Assembly: GCF_900091955.1 (NCBI RefSeq)
Contig: NZ_FMDF01000101.1
Location: 1 to 64,000, forward strand
Origin: Streptomyces sp. Ncost-T10-10d
GTDB lineage: Bacteria > Actinomycetota > Actinomycetes > Streptomycetales > Streptomycetaceae
Direction of reading: 5' to 3'
DNA length: 64,000 nt
Positions 7,966 to 16,384 of the stretch are shown piece after piece. The position numbers were made by a program, and so were the translations under genes. A model generated the notes under the pieces. It had not been told where the DNA came from. It saw only the letters and a program-made list of their open reading frames with translations, and ran no database searches. Numbering within the stretch: the stretch's first letter is position 1; every line of letters begins with the position of its first letter.

Positions 7966-8841
7966 GTGCACACTCCCCACACACGCACCGCACGTCGCAA
8001 CACCCGCTCCGTGCGCATCGCGGTCATCGCGGTCGGATTGACCCTCACGGCGATACCCGTCACGGCCTACGCCGGCGCCCCCACACACCCGGCGGTACAT
8101 CAGCAGACGGCGGTGGTTCAGCACGCCGCCGCGACGGGGCTCGACGATCCGGCGAAGAAGGAAATCGCCATGCAACTGGTCTCCAGCGCCGAGAACTCCT
8201 CCCTCAACTGGAAGTCCCAGTACAAGTACATCGAGGACATCGACGACGACCGCGGCTACACCGCGGGCATCATAGGTTTCTGTTCCGGTACGGGCGACAT
8301 GCTCGACCTCGTCGAGCTGTACACCGAGCGCAAGCCCGACAACGTCCTCGCCAAGTACCTCCCCGCGCTGCGGAAGGTCAACGGCACCCCCTCGCACAGC
8401 GGTCTCGACCCGAACTTCACCAAGGACTGGGTGAAGGCCGCCTCCGACTCCGCGTTCAAGAAGGCGCAGGACGACGAGCGGGACCGGGTGTACTTCAACC
8501 CGGCCGTCAAGCAGGGCAAGGCCGACGGCATCGGTACGCTGGGCCAGTTCGCGTACTACGACGCCATCGTGATGCACGGCGACGGCGGCGACAGCACCAG
8601 CTTCAGCTCCATCCGCAAACGGGCCTTGGCGAAGGCGAAGCCGCCGGCCCAGGGCGGCAACGAGGTCACGTATCTCAACGCCTTCCTGGACGCCCGGGTC
8701 TGGGCGATGCAGCAGGAGGAGGCCCACTCGGACACCAGCCGGGTGGACACCGCTCAGCGGGTCTTCCTGAAGAAGGGCAATCTGAACCTGGATCCGCCGC
8801 TCGACTGGAAGGTGTACGGCGACAGTTACCACATCGGCTGA
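7966..8841 (+). CDS. csn: GH46 chitosanase, secreted form
   Basis: This 291-residue chitosanase has an N-terminal Sec/Tat-like signal (RTARRNTRSVRIAVIAVGLTLTAIPVTAYAGA) and no lipobox, so it should be released. The GH46 catalytic block VSSAENSSLNWKSQYKYIEDIDDDRGYTAG holds the acid Glu (SAENS) and the Asp ahead of RGYT. It shares most of its sequence with the lipoprotein paralogue at 6472. GTG 7966 is chosen because GGAGG lies just upstream; longer frames from 7834 run through the operator-like palindrome and are not credible. The pair probably divides work between a wall-anchored and a diffusible enzyme. Confidence 0.95.
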   Translation: MHTPHTRTARRNTRSVRIAVIAVGLTLTAIPVTAYAGAPTHPAVHQQTAVVQHAAATGLDDPAKKEIAMQLVSSAENSSLNWKSQYKYIEDIDDDRGYTAGIIGFCSGTGDMLDLVELYTERKPDNVLAKYLPALRKVNGTPSHSGLDPNFTKDWVKAASDSAFKKAQDDERDRVYFNPAVKQGKADGIGTLGQFAYYDAIVMHGDGGDSTSFSSIRKRALAKAKPPAQGGNEVTYLNAFLDARVWAMQQEEAHSDTSRVDTAQRVFLKKGNLNLDPPLDWKVYGDSYHIG

Positions 8842-8934
8842 CGCACACCCCGGTCACGGCTGTGGCGCGTACGGCAGCACCCGCCGGGGTCCCCGTACGC
8901 GCCACGGCGCCCTGCCGGCCGAAGCCGGCTTCGG

Positions 8935-10389
8935 TCAGTGTGCGGCCACCGGAGCCGCGGCCGCCGGGCTCTGCTCCTGCGGCGACGGATCCGGATCAGG
9001 CTTCCTGCCGAGGTGGTTGAAGGCCAGGTTGAGCACGATCGCCACGACACATCCCGTCGAGATCCCGGAGTCGAGCACGACGAGCGCATCCTTCGGGAAC
9101 GCGTGGTAGAAGTCGGGTGCGGCGATCGGGATCAGACCGATGCCCACGGCCGCTGCCACGATCAGCGCGTTCTCGCCCTTCTCCAACGCGGCGGTCGCCA
9201 GTGTCTGGATGCCGCTCGCGGCGACCGAACCGAAGAGCACGATGCCCGCGCCGCCGAGGACGGGCAGCGGGACGAGTGCGATGACGGATGCGGCTACGGG
9301 GACCAGCCCGAGCACTATCAGGATGCCGCCGCCCGCGGCCACCACGAAACGGCTGCGGACCTTGGTCATCGCGACCAGCCCGATGTTCTGGGCGAAGGCA
9401 CTGCACATGAAGCCGTTGAAGAGCGGGCTGATGGCGCTGCCCAGGGTGTCGGCGCGCAGGCCGCCCTCGATGGTCCGCTCATCCGCCGGACGGTCGACGA
9501 TCCTGCCGAGAGCCAGCATGTCCGCGGTGGACTCGGTCATGCAGACCAGCATCACGATGCACATGGATACGATCGCGGCCACCTCGAACTGCGGTGCCCC
9601 GAAGTGGAACGGCGTCGGGAAGCCGACCAGGTCGGCGCCCTTGATGGCGCCGAAGTCGGTGATGCCGACCGGGATCGCGATCAGCGTGCCGACGACCAGT
9701 CCGAGCAGGATGGCGATCTGCTGGAGGAAGCCGCGCAGCAGTTTGCGCAGGGCGAGGACGATCACCAGCGTCACCGCGGCCATGGTGATGTTGGTCGTCG
9801 AGCCGTAGTCGTCGGCCGTGGCGTTGCCCCCCTGGGACCAGTTGAAGGCGACCGGCAGCAACGAGACGCCGATCAGCGTGATCACGGTGCCGGTGACGAC
9901 GGGCGGGAAGAAGCGGACCAGCTTGCAGAAGTACGGGGCGAGCAGGAAGCCGAGCAGGCCGGCGACGATGATCGCGCCGAAGATGACGGCGATGCCGTCG
10001 TGTCCGCGGTCCTTTCCTATCGCCACCATCGGGGTCACCCCGGCGAACGAGACACCGTTGACGAACGGCAGCCGGGCACCGATGCGCCAGAAGCCGAGGG
10101 TCTGGAGCAGGGTGGCCAGGCCCGCGGTGAAGAGGCTCGCCCCCATCAGGAAGGCGGTCTCCTTGGGGGTGAGACCCACGGCCGGTCCCAGAATCATCGG
10201 CGGGGCCACCACGCCCGCGTACATCGCGGCCACGTGCTGGAGGCCACTGGTGAACATCCTCAGCGGGGGGAGTGTTTCGTCGACCGGGTGTTTCCGGTCT
10301 GCCGAGGCCGAATCGCGGGCGGGGTCGAGGTGGGGGTCGGCATCGGTTGCTGCGACTGCGTCTTTGCGAAACCTGGGCGTAGCTGCCAC
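8935..10389 (-). CDS. NCS2 purine permease (xanthine/uric acid type)
   Basis: A 484-residue polytopic membrane protein with about 12-14 hydrophobic segments. The NCS2 signature SAFAQNIGLVAMTKVRSR (QNxGxxxxT) is present, as are the MTESTADMLALG and PVLGGAGIVLFG segments. The family imports xanthine, urate or uracil with H+ or Na+. Its place beside 8-oxoguanine deaminase and uricase points to urate/xanthine uptake. GTG 10389 follows GGAGG; the longer ATG frame at 10449 begins inside the upstream repeat region. It is a paralogue of the permease at 12148. Confidence 0.92.
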   Translation of the reverse strand: MAATPRFRKDAVAATDADPHLDPARDSASADRKHPVDETLPPLRMFTSGLQHVAAMYAGVVAPPMILGPAVGLTPKETAFLMGASLFTAGLATLLQTLGFWRIGARLPFVNGVSFAGVTPMVAIGKDRGHDGIAVIFGAIIVAGLLGFLLAPYFCKLVRFFPPVVTGTVITLIGVSLLPVAFNWSQGGNATADDYGSTTNITMAAVTLVIVLALRKLLRGFLQQIAILLGLVVGTLIAIPVGITDFGAIKGADLVGFPTPFHFGAPQFEVAAIVSMCIVMLVCMTESTADMLALGRIVDRPADERTIEGGLRADTLGSAISPLFNGFMCSAFAQNIGLVAMTKVRSRFVVAAGGGILIVLGLVPVAASVIALVPLPVLGGAGIVLFGSVAASGIQTLATAALEKGENALIVAAAVGIGLIPIAAPDFYHAFPKDALVVLDSGISTGCVVAIVLNLAFNHLGRKPDPDPSPQEQSPAAAAPVAAH

Positions 10390-10460
10390 GGCGGTTCCTC
10401 CGGTCGGGTACACGTCTGCGGCGACGTGGGTGTCAGGGAGGTGGTGCAAGTGGTGCGTTG

Positions 10461-10567
10461 GTGCAGGTGGGGCAGGTCGTGCAGCTGGTGCGGGCAGCTT
10501 TGGTGCAGGTGGGGCGGGTGAGGCAGGTCGTGCAGGTGGGGCAGGTCGTGCAGCTGGTGCGGGCAGC
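10461..10567. repeat. 38-bp direct repeat in a G-rich low-complexity stretch
   Basis: A 38-bp sequence occurs at 10461-10498 and again at 10530-10567, exact over its length, with a degenerate third copy between them. The unit is built from GTGCAGGTGGGGCAGGTCGTG. It lies between the two purine permease/deaminase genes in the leader of the 8935-10389 permease. Read as protein it would give Gly/Ala-rich repeats, but no start or conserved domain supports translation. It may be polymorphic slippage DNA. Confidence 0.7.
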
Positions 10568-10648
10568 CTTCTTCACCGGTACAGGGGGCGCGTACATGCA
10601 GTACCCGCCCCCTGCACCGGTTGCCGTGGACCCCGCTCGGGTCCACGG

Positions 10649-10682
10649 CGGTCGGCCGAGGGCCGTCCCCCTCGGCCGACCG
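10649..10682 (-). terminator. Terminator after 8-oxoguanine deaminase gene
   Basis: A perfect 14-bp stem (10649-10662 with 10669-10682) with a 6-nt loop lies 25 bp beyond the deaminase stop. There is no T tract, as usual in Streptomyces. A weaker, imperfect G-rich hairpin follows at about 10575-10620. These would partly uncouple the downstream permease from the deaminase. Confidence 0.75.
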
Positions 10683-10706
10683 GTATCGGGGAGGTGCCCC
10701 GGAGCG

Positions 10707-12104
10707 TCAGGCTCCGGCGGCGATCTGCGCGAGGCGGCGGGCCTCGTCGCGGGTGGCGCGGGCGATGGCGTCCTCGTCCGCGGTGATCAGGTGGTTGCCC
10801 TCGACGACCGGCTTGCCGTTGACGAGGGAGAGGGTGACGGGCGCCGCGGCGCCGAAGACGAGTGCGGTCACCGGATCGGCGATGGAGGCGTGCGCGAGGG
10901 TGTCCAGTTTCCAGAGCACCAGGTCGGCGAGCTTGCCGGGCTCCAGGGAGCCGATCTGGTCGGCGCGGCCGAGTACCTGGGCGCCCCCGTACGTTCCCAG
11001 GCGCAGGGCCTGACGGGCATTCAGGGCCTTTTCGCGATGGGCGCCGAGGCGGTTGATGAGGAGGGCGTTGCGCAGTTCGGTGTGGAGTTCACCGGACTCG
11101 TTGGAGGCGGTGCCGTCGACGCCGAGGCCGACCGGGACGCCCGCGGCGAGCATGTCGGGCACCCGGGCGATGCCCGCGGCGAGCCGGGCGTTGGACGAGG
11201 GGCAGTGCGCCACACCCGTTCCGGTGCGGGCGAAGGCGGCGATGTCGGAGTCGTTCATATGGACGCAGTGCGCCATCCATACGTCGTCGCCGAGCCAGCC
11301 GGTCGACTCGAAGTAGTCGGTCGGGCCCATCCCGAACAGCTCGTGGCAGAACTTCTCCTCCTCCACGGTCTCCGATCCGTGGGTGTGCATGCGCACCCCC
11401 TTACGGCGGGCCAACTCGGCTCCCTGCCGCAGCAGTTCGGTGGAGATGGAGAACGGGGAGCAGGGTGCGACGGCGACCTGGGTCATCGCGTCGAACGAGG
11501 CGTCGTGGTGCGCGTCGACGGTCGCCTCGGTTCCGGCGAGCGCACCGTCGAGGGTCTCCACGGCGAAGTCCGGCGGCAGCCCGCCGTCCTTCACGCTGCG
11601 GTCCATGGAGCCGCGGGCGAGGGTGAACCGTACGCCCATGTCGCGGGCGGCCCCGATGATGGCGCCGGACAGATCACCGGTCCCCTGCGGGTAGACGTAG
11701 TGGTGGTCCATGGCCGTGGTGACGCCGCCGCGCGCCATCATGGCGAGCGAGCCCTGCGCGGCGGCGCGGACCATCGGCTCGTCGATGCGCGCCCACGTCG
11801 GGTACAGCGCGACCAGCCAGTCGAACAGGTTGTGGTCGGTGGCGAGGCCGCGGGTGATCCACTGGTAGAAGTGGTGGTGCGTGTTGATCAGGCCGGGGGT
11901 GACCAGATGCCCGGTGCCGTCGATGCGGCGTACGACGTTCTCCAGGCCTTCGGGGGCCCGGCCCGCGCCGACGGATTCGATGCGATTGCCCGCGACGACG
12001 ACATGGCCCGAGGCGTACTCGGTGTCGTCGGCGTCGACGGTCGCGATCGAACAGTTCTCGATGACGATGCGTTCCACGTGCTCAGGAGCTGCCGATGCTG
12101 CCAT
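10707..12104 (-). CDS. 8-oxoguanine deaminase type amidohydrolase
   Basis: This 465-residue cytosolic amidohydrolase is predicted to deaminate 8-oxoguanine (or guanine-like purines) to urate, feeding uricase. Metal ligands are visible: NTHHHFYQ, HTHGSETVEEE, HCVHMND and the late Asp in GVDGTASNES. The C-terminus has the usual GSLEPGKLADLVLWK beta-sandwich. Length fits the SsnA/AtzB/8-oxoguanine deaminase group; the catalogue assignment among these rests on the uricase context. ATG 12104 is preceded by GAGGAAG. It lies between two NCS2 permease genes. Confidence 0.85.
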   Translation of the reverse strand: MAASAAPEHVERIVIENCSIATVDADDTEYASGHVVVAGNRIESVGAGRAPEGLENVVRRIDGTGHLVTPGLINTHHHFYQWITRGLATDHNLFDWLVALYPTWARIDEPMVRAAAQGSLAMMARGGVTTAMDHHYVYPQGTGDLSGAIIGAARDMGVRFTLARGSMDRSVKDGGLPPDFAVETLDGALAGTEATVDAHHDASFDAMTQVAVAPCSPFSISTELLRQGAELARRKGVRMHTHGSETVEEEKFCHELFGMGPTDYFESTGWLGDDVWMAHCVHMNDSDIAAFARTGTGVAHCPSSNARLAAGIARVPDMLAAGVPVGLGVDGTASNESGELHTELRNALLINRLGAHREKALNARQALRLGTYGGAQVLGRADQIGSLEPGKLADLVLWKLDTLAHASIADPVTALVFGAAAPVTLSLVNGKPVVEGNHLITADEDAIARATRDEARRLAQIAAGA

Positions 12105-12147
12105 GGTGCTTCCTCTTCTCTTCCGGCGATGTGGGCACGGCAGGACC

Positions 12148-13545
12148 CTAGGAGGATTTGAGTGCCACAGCCGGGCGGCCATGGGTGCCGAGATGGTGGA
12201 AGAACAGGTTGAGCAGGACCGCGACGAGCGCTCCGGCACTGATGCCGGAGCCCAGGACGGTCTGGGCCCAGGACGGGAATCCCGCGTAGAAGCCGGGCGC
12301 GGCGAGCGGGATGATGCCCGCGCCGAGCGCCACGGCGACCAGGATGATGTTGGAGCTGTCGTCGAGTCCGGCCTCGGAGAGCGTACGGATGCCGCTCACC
12401 GCGATCGAGCCGAACAGGACGATGCCGGCGCCGCCGAGCACGGGCATGGGCACGAGGGAGACGACCGCGCCGAGCACCGGGAAGGCGCCGAGGACCAGCA
12501 ACGCGCCGCCTGCGGCCGCGACCACGTAGCGGCTGCGCACCTTTGTCAGCGACACCACGCCGACGTTCTGTGCGAACGCGCTCGTCGGGAAGCCGCCGAA
12601 GACCGGGCCGAGCAGGGTGGCGATGCCGTCGGTACGCAGTCCTCGGGTGATGGTCCGGCCGTCGGTGCGCCGGTCGCAGATCTCGCCGAGCGCCAGCATT
12701 CCCGCGGAGGACTCGGTCATCAGGACAAGCATGACGATGCAGAGCGAGAGGATCGCGGCGGGCCGGAACTCCGGGGCGCCGAAGGCGAAGGGGGTGGGCA
12801 GCGCGGCGACCGGTGCGGACTCCAGCGCGGAGAAGTCGGCGAGTCCGAACGGGATCGCGGCCAGGGTGCCGATCAACAGACCCATCAGCAGGGCGACTTG
12901 TTTGAGGAAGCCGCGCCCGAACCGCTGGATCAGCAGAATGACGACGAGCGTGAAGGCGGCCAGCGCGAGGTACTTCATCGCGCCGAAGTCAGTGGCGCTC
13001 TTGTCGCCGCCCTGCGCCCAGGAGACCGGGACGGGCATCAGCGTGACCCCGATGAGGGTGATGACGACGCCGGTGACCAGCGGCGGGAAGAATCGGAGCA
13101 GCCGGCCGAAGAACGGCCCGACGGCCAGGCAGAAGACTCCGGCGACGATCACCGCCCCGTAGATCGCGGGGAGTTGGTGACCCGGCGCGGTGGTCTCGGC
13201 GATGGCGAGCATCGGGGCGATTCCGGCCGAGGAAGCGGCGTTGACGAACGGCAGCCGGTTCCCGGCGAAGCCTCCGACGCCGAGGGTCTGCAGGACGGTG
13301 GCGCAGCCGGCGATCAGGAGGCTCGCCGCGATCAGCCGGGTCATGCCCGCCGGATCGAGGCCGACGGCCTGGCCGATGATGAGCGGAGGGGTGACGACGC
13401 CCGCGTACATGGCGGCGATGTGCTGGAGCGCGGCGGGCAGCAGCCGCGCGGGGGCGAGCTTCTCGTCCACCGGATGGACCGAACACTCCGGTGGGGTGGG
13501 ACACGGGCCTTCTGCTTCTGCGGGCCCGGGTGCAGGCGTTGCCAT
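12148..13545 (-). CDS. NCS2 purine permease (urate/xanthine)
   Basis: A 465-residue membrane transporter paralogous to the 8935 gene. The NCS2 motif is SAFAQNVGVVSLTKVRSR, with MTESSAGMLALGEI and PVLGGAGIVLFGSIAVSGIRTL further along. It is preceded by GGAGGG 8 bp from ATG 13545 and follows uricase by 67 bp on the same strand, so it is likely co-transcribed with the ureide genes. A nearby uricase makes urate the first candidate substrate. Why two similar permeases are kept is unknown; different affinity or base specificity is possible. Confidence 0.92.
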   Translation of the reverse strand: MATPAPGPAEAEGPCPTPPECSVHPVDEKLAPARLLPAALQHIAAMYAGVVTPPLIIGQAVGLDPAGMTRLIAASLLIAGCATVLQTLGVGGFAGNRLPFVNAASSAGIAPMLAIAETTAPGHQLPAIYGAVIVAGVFCLAVGPFFGRLLRFFPPLVTGVVITLIGVTLMPVPVSWAQGGDKSATDFGAMKYLALAAFTLVVILLIQRFGRGFLKQVALLMGLLIGTLAAIPFGLADFSALESAPVAALPTPFAFGAPEFRPAAILSLCIVMLVLMTESSAGMLALGEICDRRTDGRTITRGLRTDGIATLLGPVFGGFPTSAFAQNVGVVSLTKVRSRYVVAAAGGALLVLGAFPVLGAVVSLVPMPVLGGAGIVLFGSIAVSGIRTLSEAGLDDSSNIILVAVALGAGIIPLAAPGFYAGFPSWAQTVLGSGISAGALVAVLLNLFFHHLGTHGRPAVALKSS

Positions 13546-13612
13546 GGGATTTCCCTCCGGCCCGGCCGGCCCCCGCCCGCTGTGGACGGACGGGAACCGG
13601 CGCGGCGCCGCG

Positions 13613-14560
13613 TCAGAGGTTGGTCATGTCGACCGGGATCTGCGGCTCGATACCGTCCCGCAGCACGGTGGCCTCGATGAGCCCGTACGGACGGTCGGCC
13701 GCGAAGTAGACCTCATTGTCGTTCTTGAGGCCGAACGGCTGCAGGTCCACCAGGAAGTGATGGTTGTTCGGCAGCGAGAAGCGGATCTCGTCGACCTCGC
13801 TGCGGCTGTTGATGATGCGCGAACCCATCTGGTACAGGGTCTGCTGGAGCGAGAGGGAGTACGTCTCGGCGAAGGCCTGGAGCATGTGCTTGCGCGCCTG
13901 CTCGTAGGACTTCTCCCAGTTCGGCATGCGCTCCTCGTCGCTGGTCCAGTTGTAGCGCCAGCGGGCGGAGACGTCGGTGGCCAGGATGCGGTCGTACGCC
14001 TCCTTGAGCGTCGTGTACTTGTCCTTGACGTAGCCCCAGAACTCGGAGTTGGTCGAGTTCATCACCGTGAGGTCCTTGAGACCGGAGATGACCTGCCACT
14101 TCTCACCGTCGAAGGTGACCTGGGCGGTGCGGATCTCCTGGTTCTTGCGGACGAAGGAGTGGTTGACCTCGTCCGAGCCGATGAACCTGGAGTTGTTGTC
14201 CGAGGTCGCGATGCGCTCCCAGGCGTACTCCTCGATCCGGATGCGCGCGACCTTGATCGGTTCCTGCGACGTCACGAAGTGGCGGGCGAGGTGGATGCCG
14301 AACTGTTCGGCGGACTCGATGCCGTGTTCCTTGGCGAACGCGTACACCGTGTTCTTGGTGGTGTCCGTCGGCAGGACGTTGGCGTTCGAGCCGGAGTAGT
14401 GCACGTCGTCCATGTCGCCGGAAAGGGCGATGGAGACGTTCAGGTCCTTGATGTGGTGGGTGTCGCCGTCCCGCGTGATCCTGACGACGCGGTTCTCCGC
14501 TTTGCCGTACTGGTTCTGGCCGAGGATCACAGGGCGGGGGCGGTGGGAATCGGCGGTCAT
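13613..14560 (-). CDS. pucL: Urate oxidase (uricase)
   Basis: This 315-residue cofactor-free enzyme oxidises urate to 5-hydroxyisourate, releasing H2O2. Two T-fold repeats are visible; conserved landmarks are LGQNQYGKAENRVVRI at the start, the LPTDTTKNTVYAFAKEHG segment with the catalytic Thr, the SGLKDLTVMNSTNSEFWGYVKDKYTTL motif and the LPNNHHFLVDL strand. ATG 14560 lies 8 bp after the 5-hydroxyisourate hydrolase stop. Downstream enzymes handle the unstable product, and the catalase at 19816 can remove the peroxide. Confidence 0.96.
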   Translation of the reverse strand: MTADSHRPRPVILGQNQYGKAENRVVRITRDGDTHHIKDLNVSIALSGDMDDVHYSGSNANVLPTDTTKNTVYAFAKEHGIESAEQFGIHLARHFVTSQEPIKVARIRIEEYAWERIATSDNNSRFIGSDEVNHSFVRKNQEIRTAQVTFDGEKWQVISGLKDLTVMNSTNSEFWGYVKDKYTTLKEAYDRILATDVSARWRYNWTSDEERMPNWEKSYEQARKHMLQAFAETYSLSLQQTLYQMGSRIINSRSEVDEIRFSLPNNHHFLVDLQPFGLKNDNEVYFAADRPYGLIEATVLRDGIEPQIPVDMTNL

Positions 14561-14567
14561 GTCGGTG

Positions 14568-14957
14568 CTAGCTCCCTCGGTATACGGAGTAGCCGAACGG
14601 GTTGAGCAGCAGCGGTACGTGATAGTGCTCGCCCGGCCTGACGGCGAAAGTGATCGCCACCTCCGGGAAGAACGCACCGCTGTCCCTTACGCGGGGGGCG
14701 TCCTGCTGCGCCTCGGCTTGCTTCTTGGAGAAGTAGGTCTCGACCTCGAAGTCGAGTCGTACGTGAGTTGTGCCTTCCGGCAGGGCCGGCAGGTCCTTGC
14801 ACCGCCCGTCCGCGTCGGTCGCGGAGCCGCCGAGCGCCACCCAGGCGGCTTCCGGGCCCGAGCGGGCCGCGAGCGAGACGGCGACACCCTCGGCGGGGCG
14901 TCCGACGCTGGTGTCCAGGATGTGCGTGGACACCGATGCGGTGGTTTCAGTGCTCAT
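14568..14957 (-). CDS. uraH: 5-hydroxyisourate hydrolase (transthyretin-like)
   Basis: A 129-residue enzyme that opens the 5-hydroxyisourate ring to OHCU. The N-terminus STHILDTSVGRPAEGV carries the conserved His and Arg; the middle has DADGRCKDL and the C-terminus is GYSVYRGS, the family's YRGS tail. Its ATG shares one base with the stop of the OHCU decarboxylase gene (TGATG), so translation is coupled. The fusion partner seen in some species is absent; the three ureide enzymes are separate. Confidence 0.95.
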   Translation of the reverse strand: MSTETTASVSTHILDTSVGRPAEGVAVSLAARSGPEAAWVALGGSATDADGRCKDLPALPEGTTHVRLDFEVETYFSKKQAEAQQDAPRVRDSGAFFPEVAITFAVRPGEHYHVPLLLNPFGYSVYRGS

Positions 14958-15469
14958 CAGTCCTTGTCCTCTTCCACGAGACGGGTCAGCCGGATTCGGT
15001 TGATCTTCCCGAGTTCGGTGCGCACGATGTCGCGCTCCTGCTCGGGCGAGTTCCCGATCCGGGACTTCATCGCGTCGCGCATCTGCTCACCGGTGGCTCC
15101 GGTGGCGCAGATCAGGAAGACATGTCCGAACCGCTCCTGGTAGGCCAGGTTCAGTTCGAGCATCTCGGCCTTGAGTTCCTCGGTGGCATCCGCCATCCCC
15201 CGCTGTTCGCGGGAGGAGGTCGGGTCTCCGGGCTTCGGGCGGCCGATCGGCGGGTGACCGGCCATCGCATCGGCCAGATCCTCCGGGGTCAGCGCGGCCG
15301 TTGCGGCGTCACCCGCAAGAAGAAGGGCTTGTGCGGTGGCGTACGGGCGTCGGGAGAGGATCGCTCTCCCCCATGCCGCACTGGCACACACCTCGTGCAA
15401 CGCGGTGGCGGCCTCGTCGTCCGCCAGGGTGTTGAACCGGGCGAGGCCCGGTGTGGAGCTCGAAGTCAC
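14957..15469 (-). CDS. uraD: OHCU decarboxylase
   Basis: A 170-residue enzyme making S-allantoin from OHCU. Motifs include the ARFNTLADDEAATALHEVCAS helix, SAAWGRAILSRRPY, the GHPPIGRP loop with the catalytic His and the SSREQRGM segment. The middle has LNLAYQERFGHVFLICATG with the conserved Glu and Phe. GTG 15469 is preferred because GGAGG is 5 bp upstream; an upstream in-frame start at 15547 would overlap the promoter. It heads the ureide operon, under the promoter and operator at 15531-15574. Confidence 0.93.
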   Translation of the reverse strand: MTSSSTPGLARFNTLADDEAATALHEVCASAAWGRAILSRRPYATAQALLLAGDAATAALTPEDLADAMAGHPPIGRPKPGDPTSSREQRGMADATEELKAEMLELNLAYQERFGHVFLICATGATGEQMRDAMKSRIGNSPEQERDIVRTELGKINRIRLTRLVEEDKD

Positions 15470-15530
15470 GGGAGCCTCCGTGGCTGTGTTCGCTGTGCGT
15501 CTCTTCGCGTCGCGTCGGTCGGGCTGCGGA

Positions 15531-15574
15531 TAGCTAACGCCCTCCACAACACCACGTCAACACTTTGTTGAAAT
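15531..15574 (-). promoter_or_regulatory. Ureide operon promoter with overlapping operator
   Basis: On the minus strand a -35 TTGACG (15555-15560) and -10 TAGCTA (15531-15536) are separated by 18 bp. The -35 forms the end of an inverted repeat, ATTTCAACAAAGTGTTGAC (15556-15574). The catalase promoter at 19713 has the same element with one base changed, the same overlap and the same 18-bp spacer. A repressor bound here would block the -35. Confidence 0.75.
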
Positions 15575-15660
15575 TACGCGAACGTAAAAGGCCGTCGCCC
15601 GATCCTCCGGACGACGGCCTTCCGTGGCCTTCCACAGCCTTCGCTCACCTACGGCCTCAA

Positions 15661-16038
15661 CTACTCGCCTTTGGCGGCATTTTCCCTGTTGAGGTAGTTG
15701 TAGACGGTGAAGCGGCTGACTCCCAGCGCACCCGCCACCGTCTCCACTCCGTGCCGTACAGAGAAGGCACCGCGTGCCTCCAGGGTTCGCACCACCGACT
15801 GCTTGGCCTTGCGGTCCAGCTCGGCGAGCGGCATGCCGTGCCGACGCTCCATGGCGGCCAGGATGTGGTCGAGCGATTCCGAGAGCTGGGGCAGCCGGAC
15901 GGCTATGACGTCCTCACCCTCCCAGGCCAGCACGACGTCGTCGGCCTGCGCCTGTTCGGGCCCGAGCAGTTCGGCGCCCATGGCGTCGACGAGCGGCTTG
16001 ACCGCGGTGACGAGGGGGTGGTCCGCCGGTTCGGTCAC
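15661..16038 (-). CDS. Helix-turn-helix protein (YheO/DauR-type C-terminal domain)
   Basis: A 125-residue protein with no PAS-like N-terminal domain large enough to be full length YheO. Its C-terminal third (RKAKQSVVRTLEARGAFSVRHGVETVAGALGVSRFTVYNYLNR) fits the HTH_22 DNA-binding domain. It overlaps the upstream gene by 4 bp (ATGA) and stands immediately ahead of the ureide operon, so it could be a regulator of it. That link is positional only. Confidence 0.75.
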   Translation of the reverse strand: MTEPADHPLVTAVKPLVDAMGAELLGPEQAQADDVVLAWEGEDVIAVRLPQLSESLDHILAAMERRHGMPLAELDRKAKQSVVRTLEARGAFSVRHGVETVAGALGVSRFTVYNYLNRENAAKGE

Positions 16039-16286
16039 TTCGAGCCCTCCCCGATGACGTTGACCTGGAGCGACACCCGGGTGGCACCCGATGCCAGGGC
16101 CCTGCGCAGCAAGGAGTCCACCGCGGTGAGCACCTGGTCCGCGCCGCCCTCCGCCGTGTTGCCGAAGGGGCCGACGTCCACGGCCTCCAGGTCGGCCGTC
16201 TGGATGACCTCGCGGGCCACGACCGCGTGGGCGGGCGCCTCGTCGAGATCGAAGGGCTCGGTGGTGAACTCCACTCTCAAGCGCAC
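16035..16286 (-). CDS. Small conserved protein, function unknown
   Basis: An 83-residue acidic protein (RLRVEFTTEPFDLDEAPAHA...ASGATRVSLQVNVIG). The pattern of beta strands around a GPFGNTAEGGADQVL loop suggests a small ferredoxin-like fold, but no family is assigned. GTG 16286 follows GGGAGG by 5 bp. It overlaps the HTH gene by 4 bp, so the two are probably made together. The S. coelicolor ureide region is known to carry small hypothetical genes in this position. Confidence 0.7.
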   Translation of the reverse strand: MRLRVEFTTEPFDLDEAPAHAVVAREVIQTADLEAVDVGPFGNTAEGGADQVLTAVDSLLRRALASGATRVSLQVNVIGEGSK

Positions 16287-16346
16287 TGTGCCTCCCTCAT
16301 GCGTTCGCCGCGTCTTCGTGAATCCGCGGCTCGGGCCCGACCCTAA

Positions 16347-16369
16347 CGGACGGGTGCCGGGGCCGTCCG
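16347..16369 (-). terminator. Terminator after lactonase gene
   Basis: A 7-bp perfect stem (CGGACGG with CCGTCCG) around a 9-nt loop lies 16 bp beyond the lactonase stop on the minus strand and just before the small gene's promoter region. Confidence 0.6.
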
Positions 16370-16384
16370 GTGACGGTTTCGTCC

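Noticed and set aside
8938-10521. A 527-codon plus-strand frame opposite the first NCS2 permease
   Set aside because: Low-complexity His/Asp/Arg text; the permease on the minus strand has membrane helices and the QNxG motif.
10461-10567. Possible CRISPR array
   Set aside because: Only two exact copies, no unique spacers of constant length and no cas gene.
10458-10786. Collagen-like Gly-Ala-Gly repeats in a plus-strand frame
   Set aside because: They come from the DNA repeat itself; no start signal and the frame runs into the antisense of the deaminase gene.
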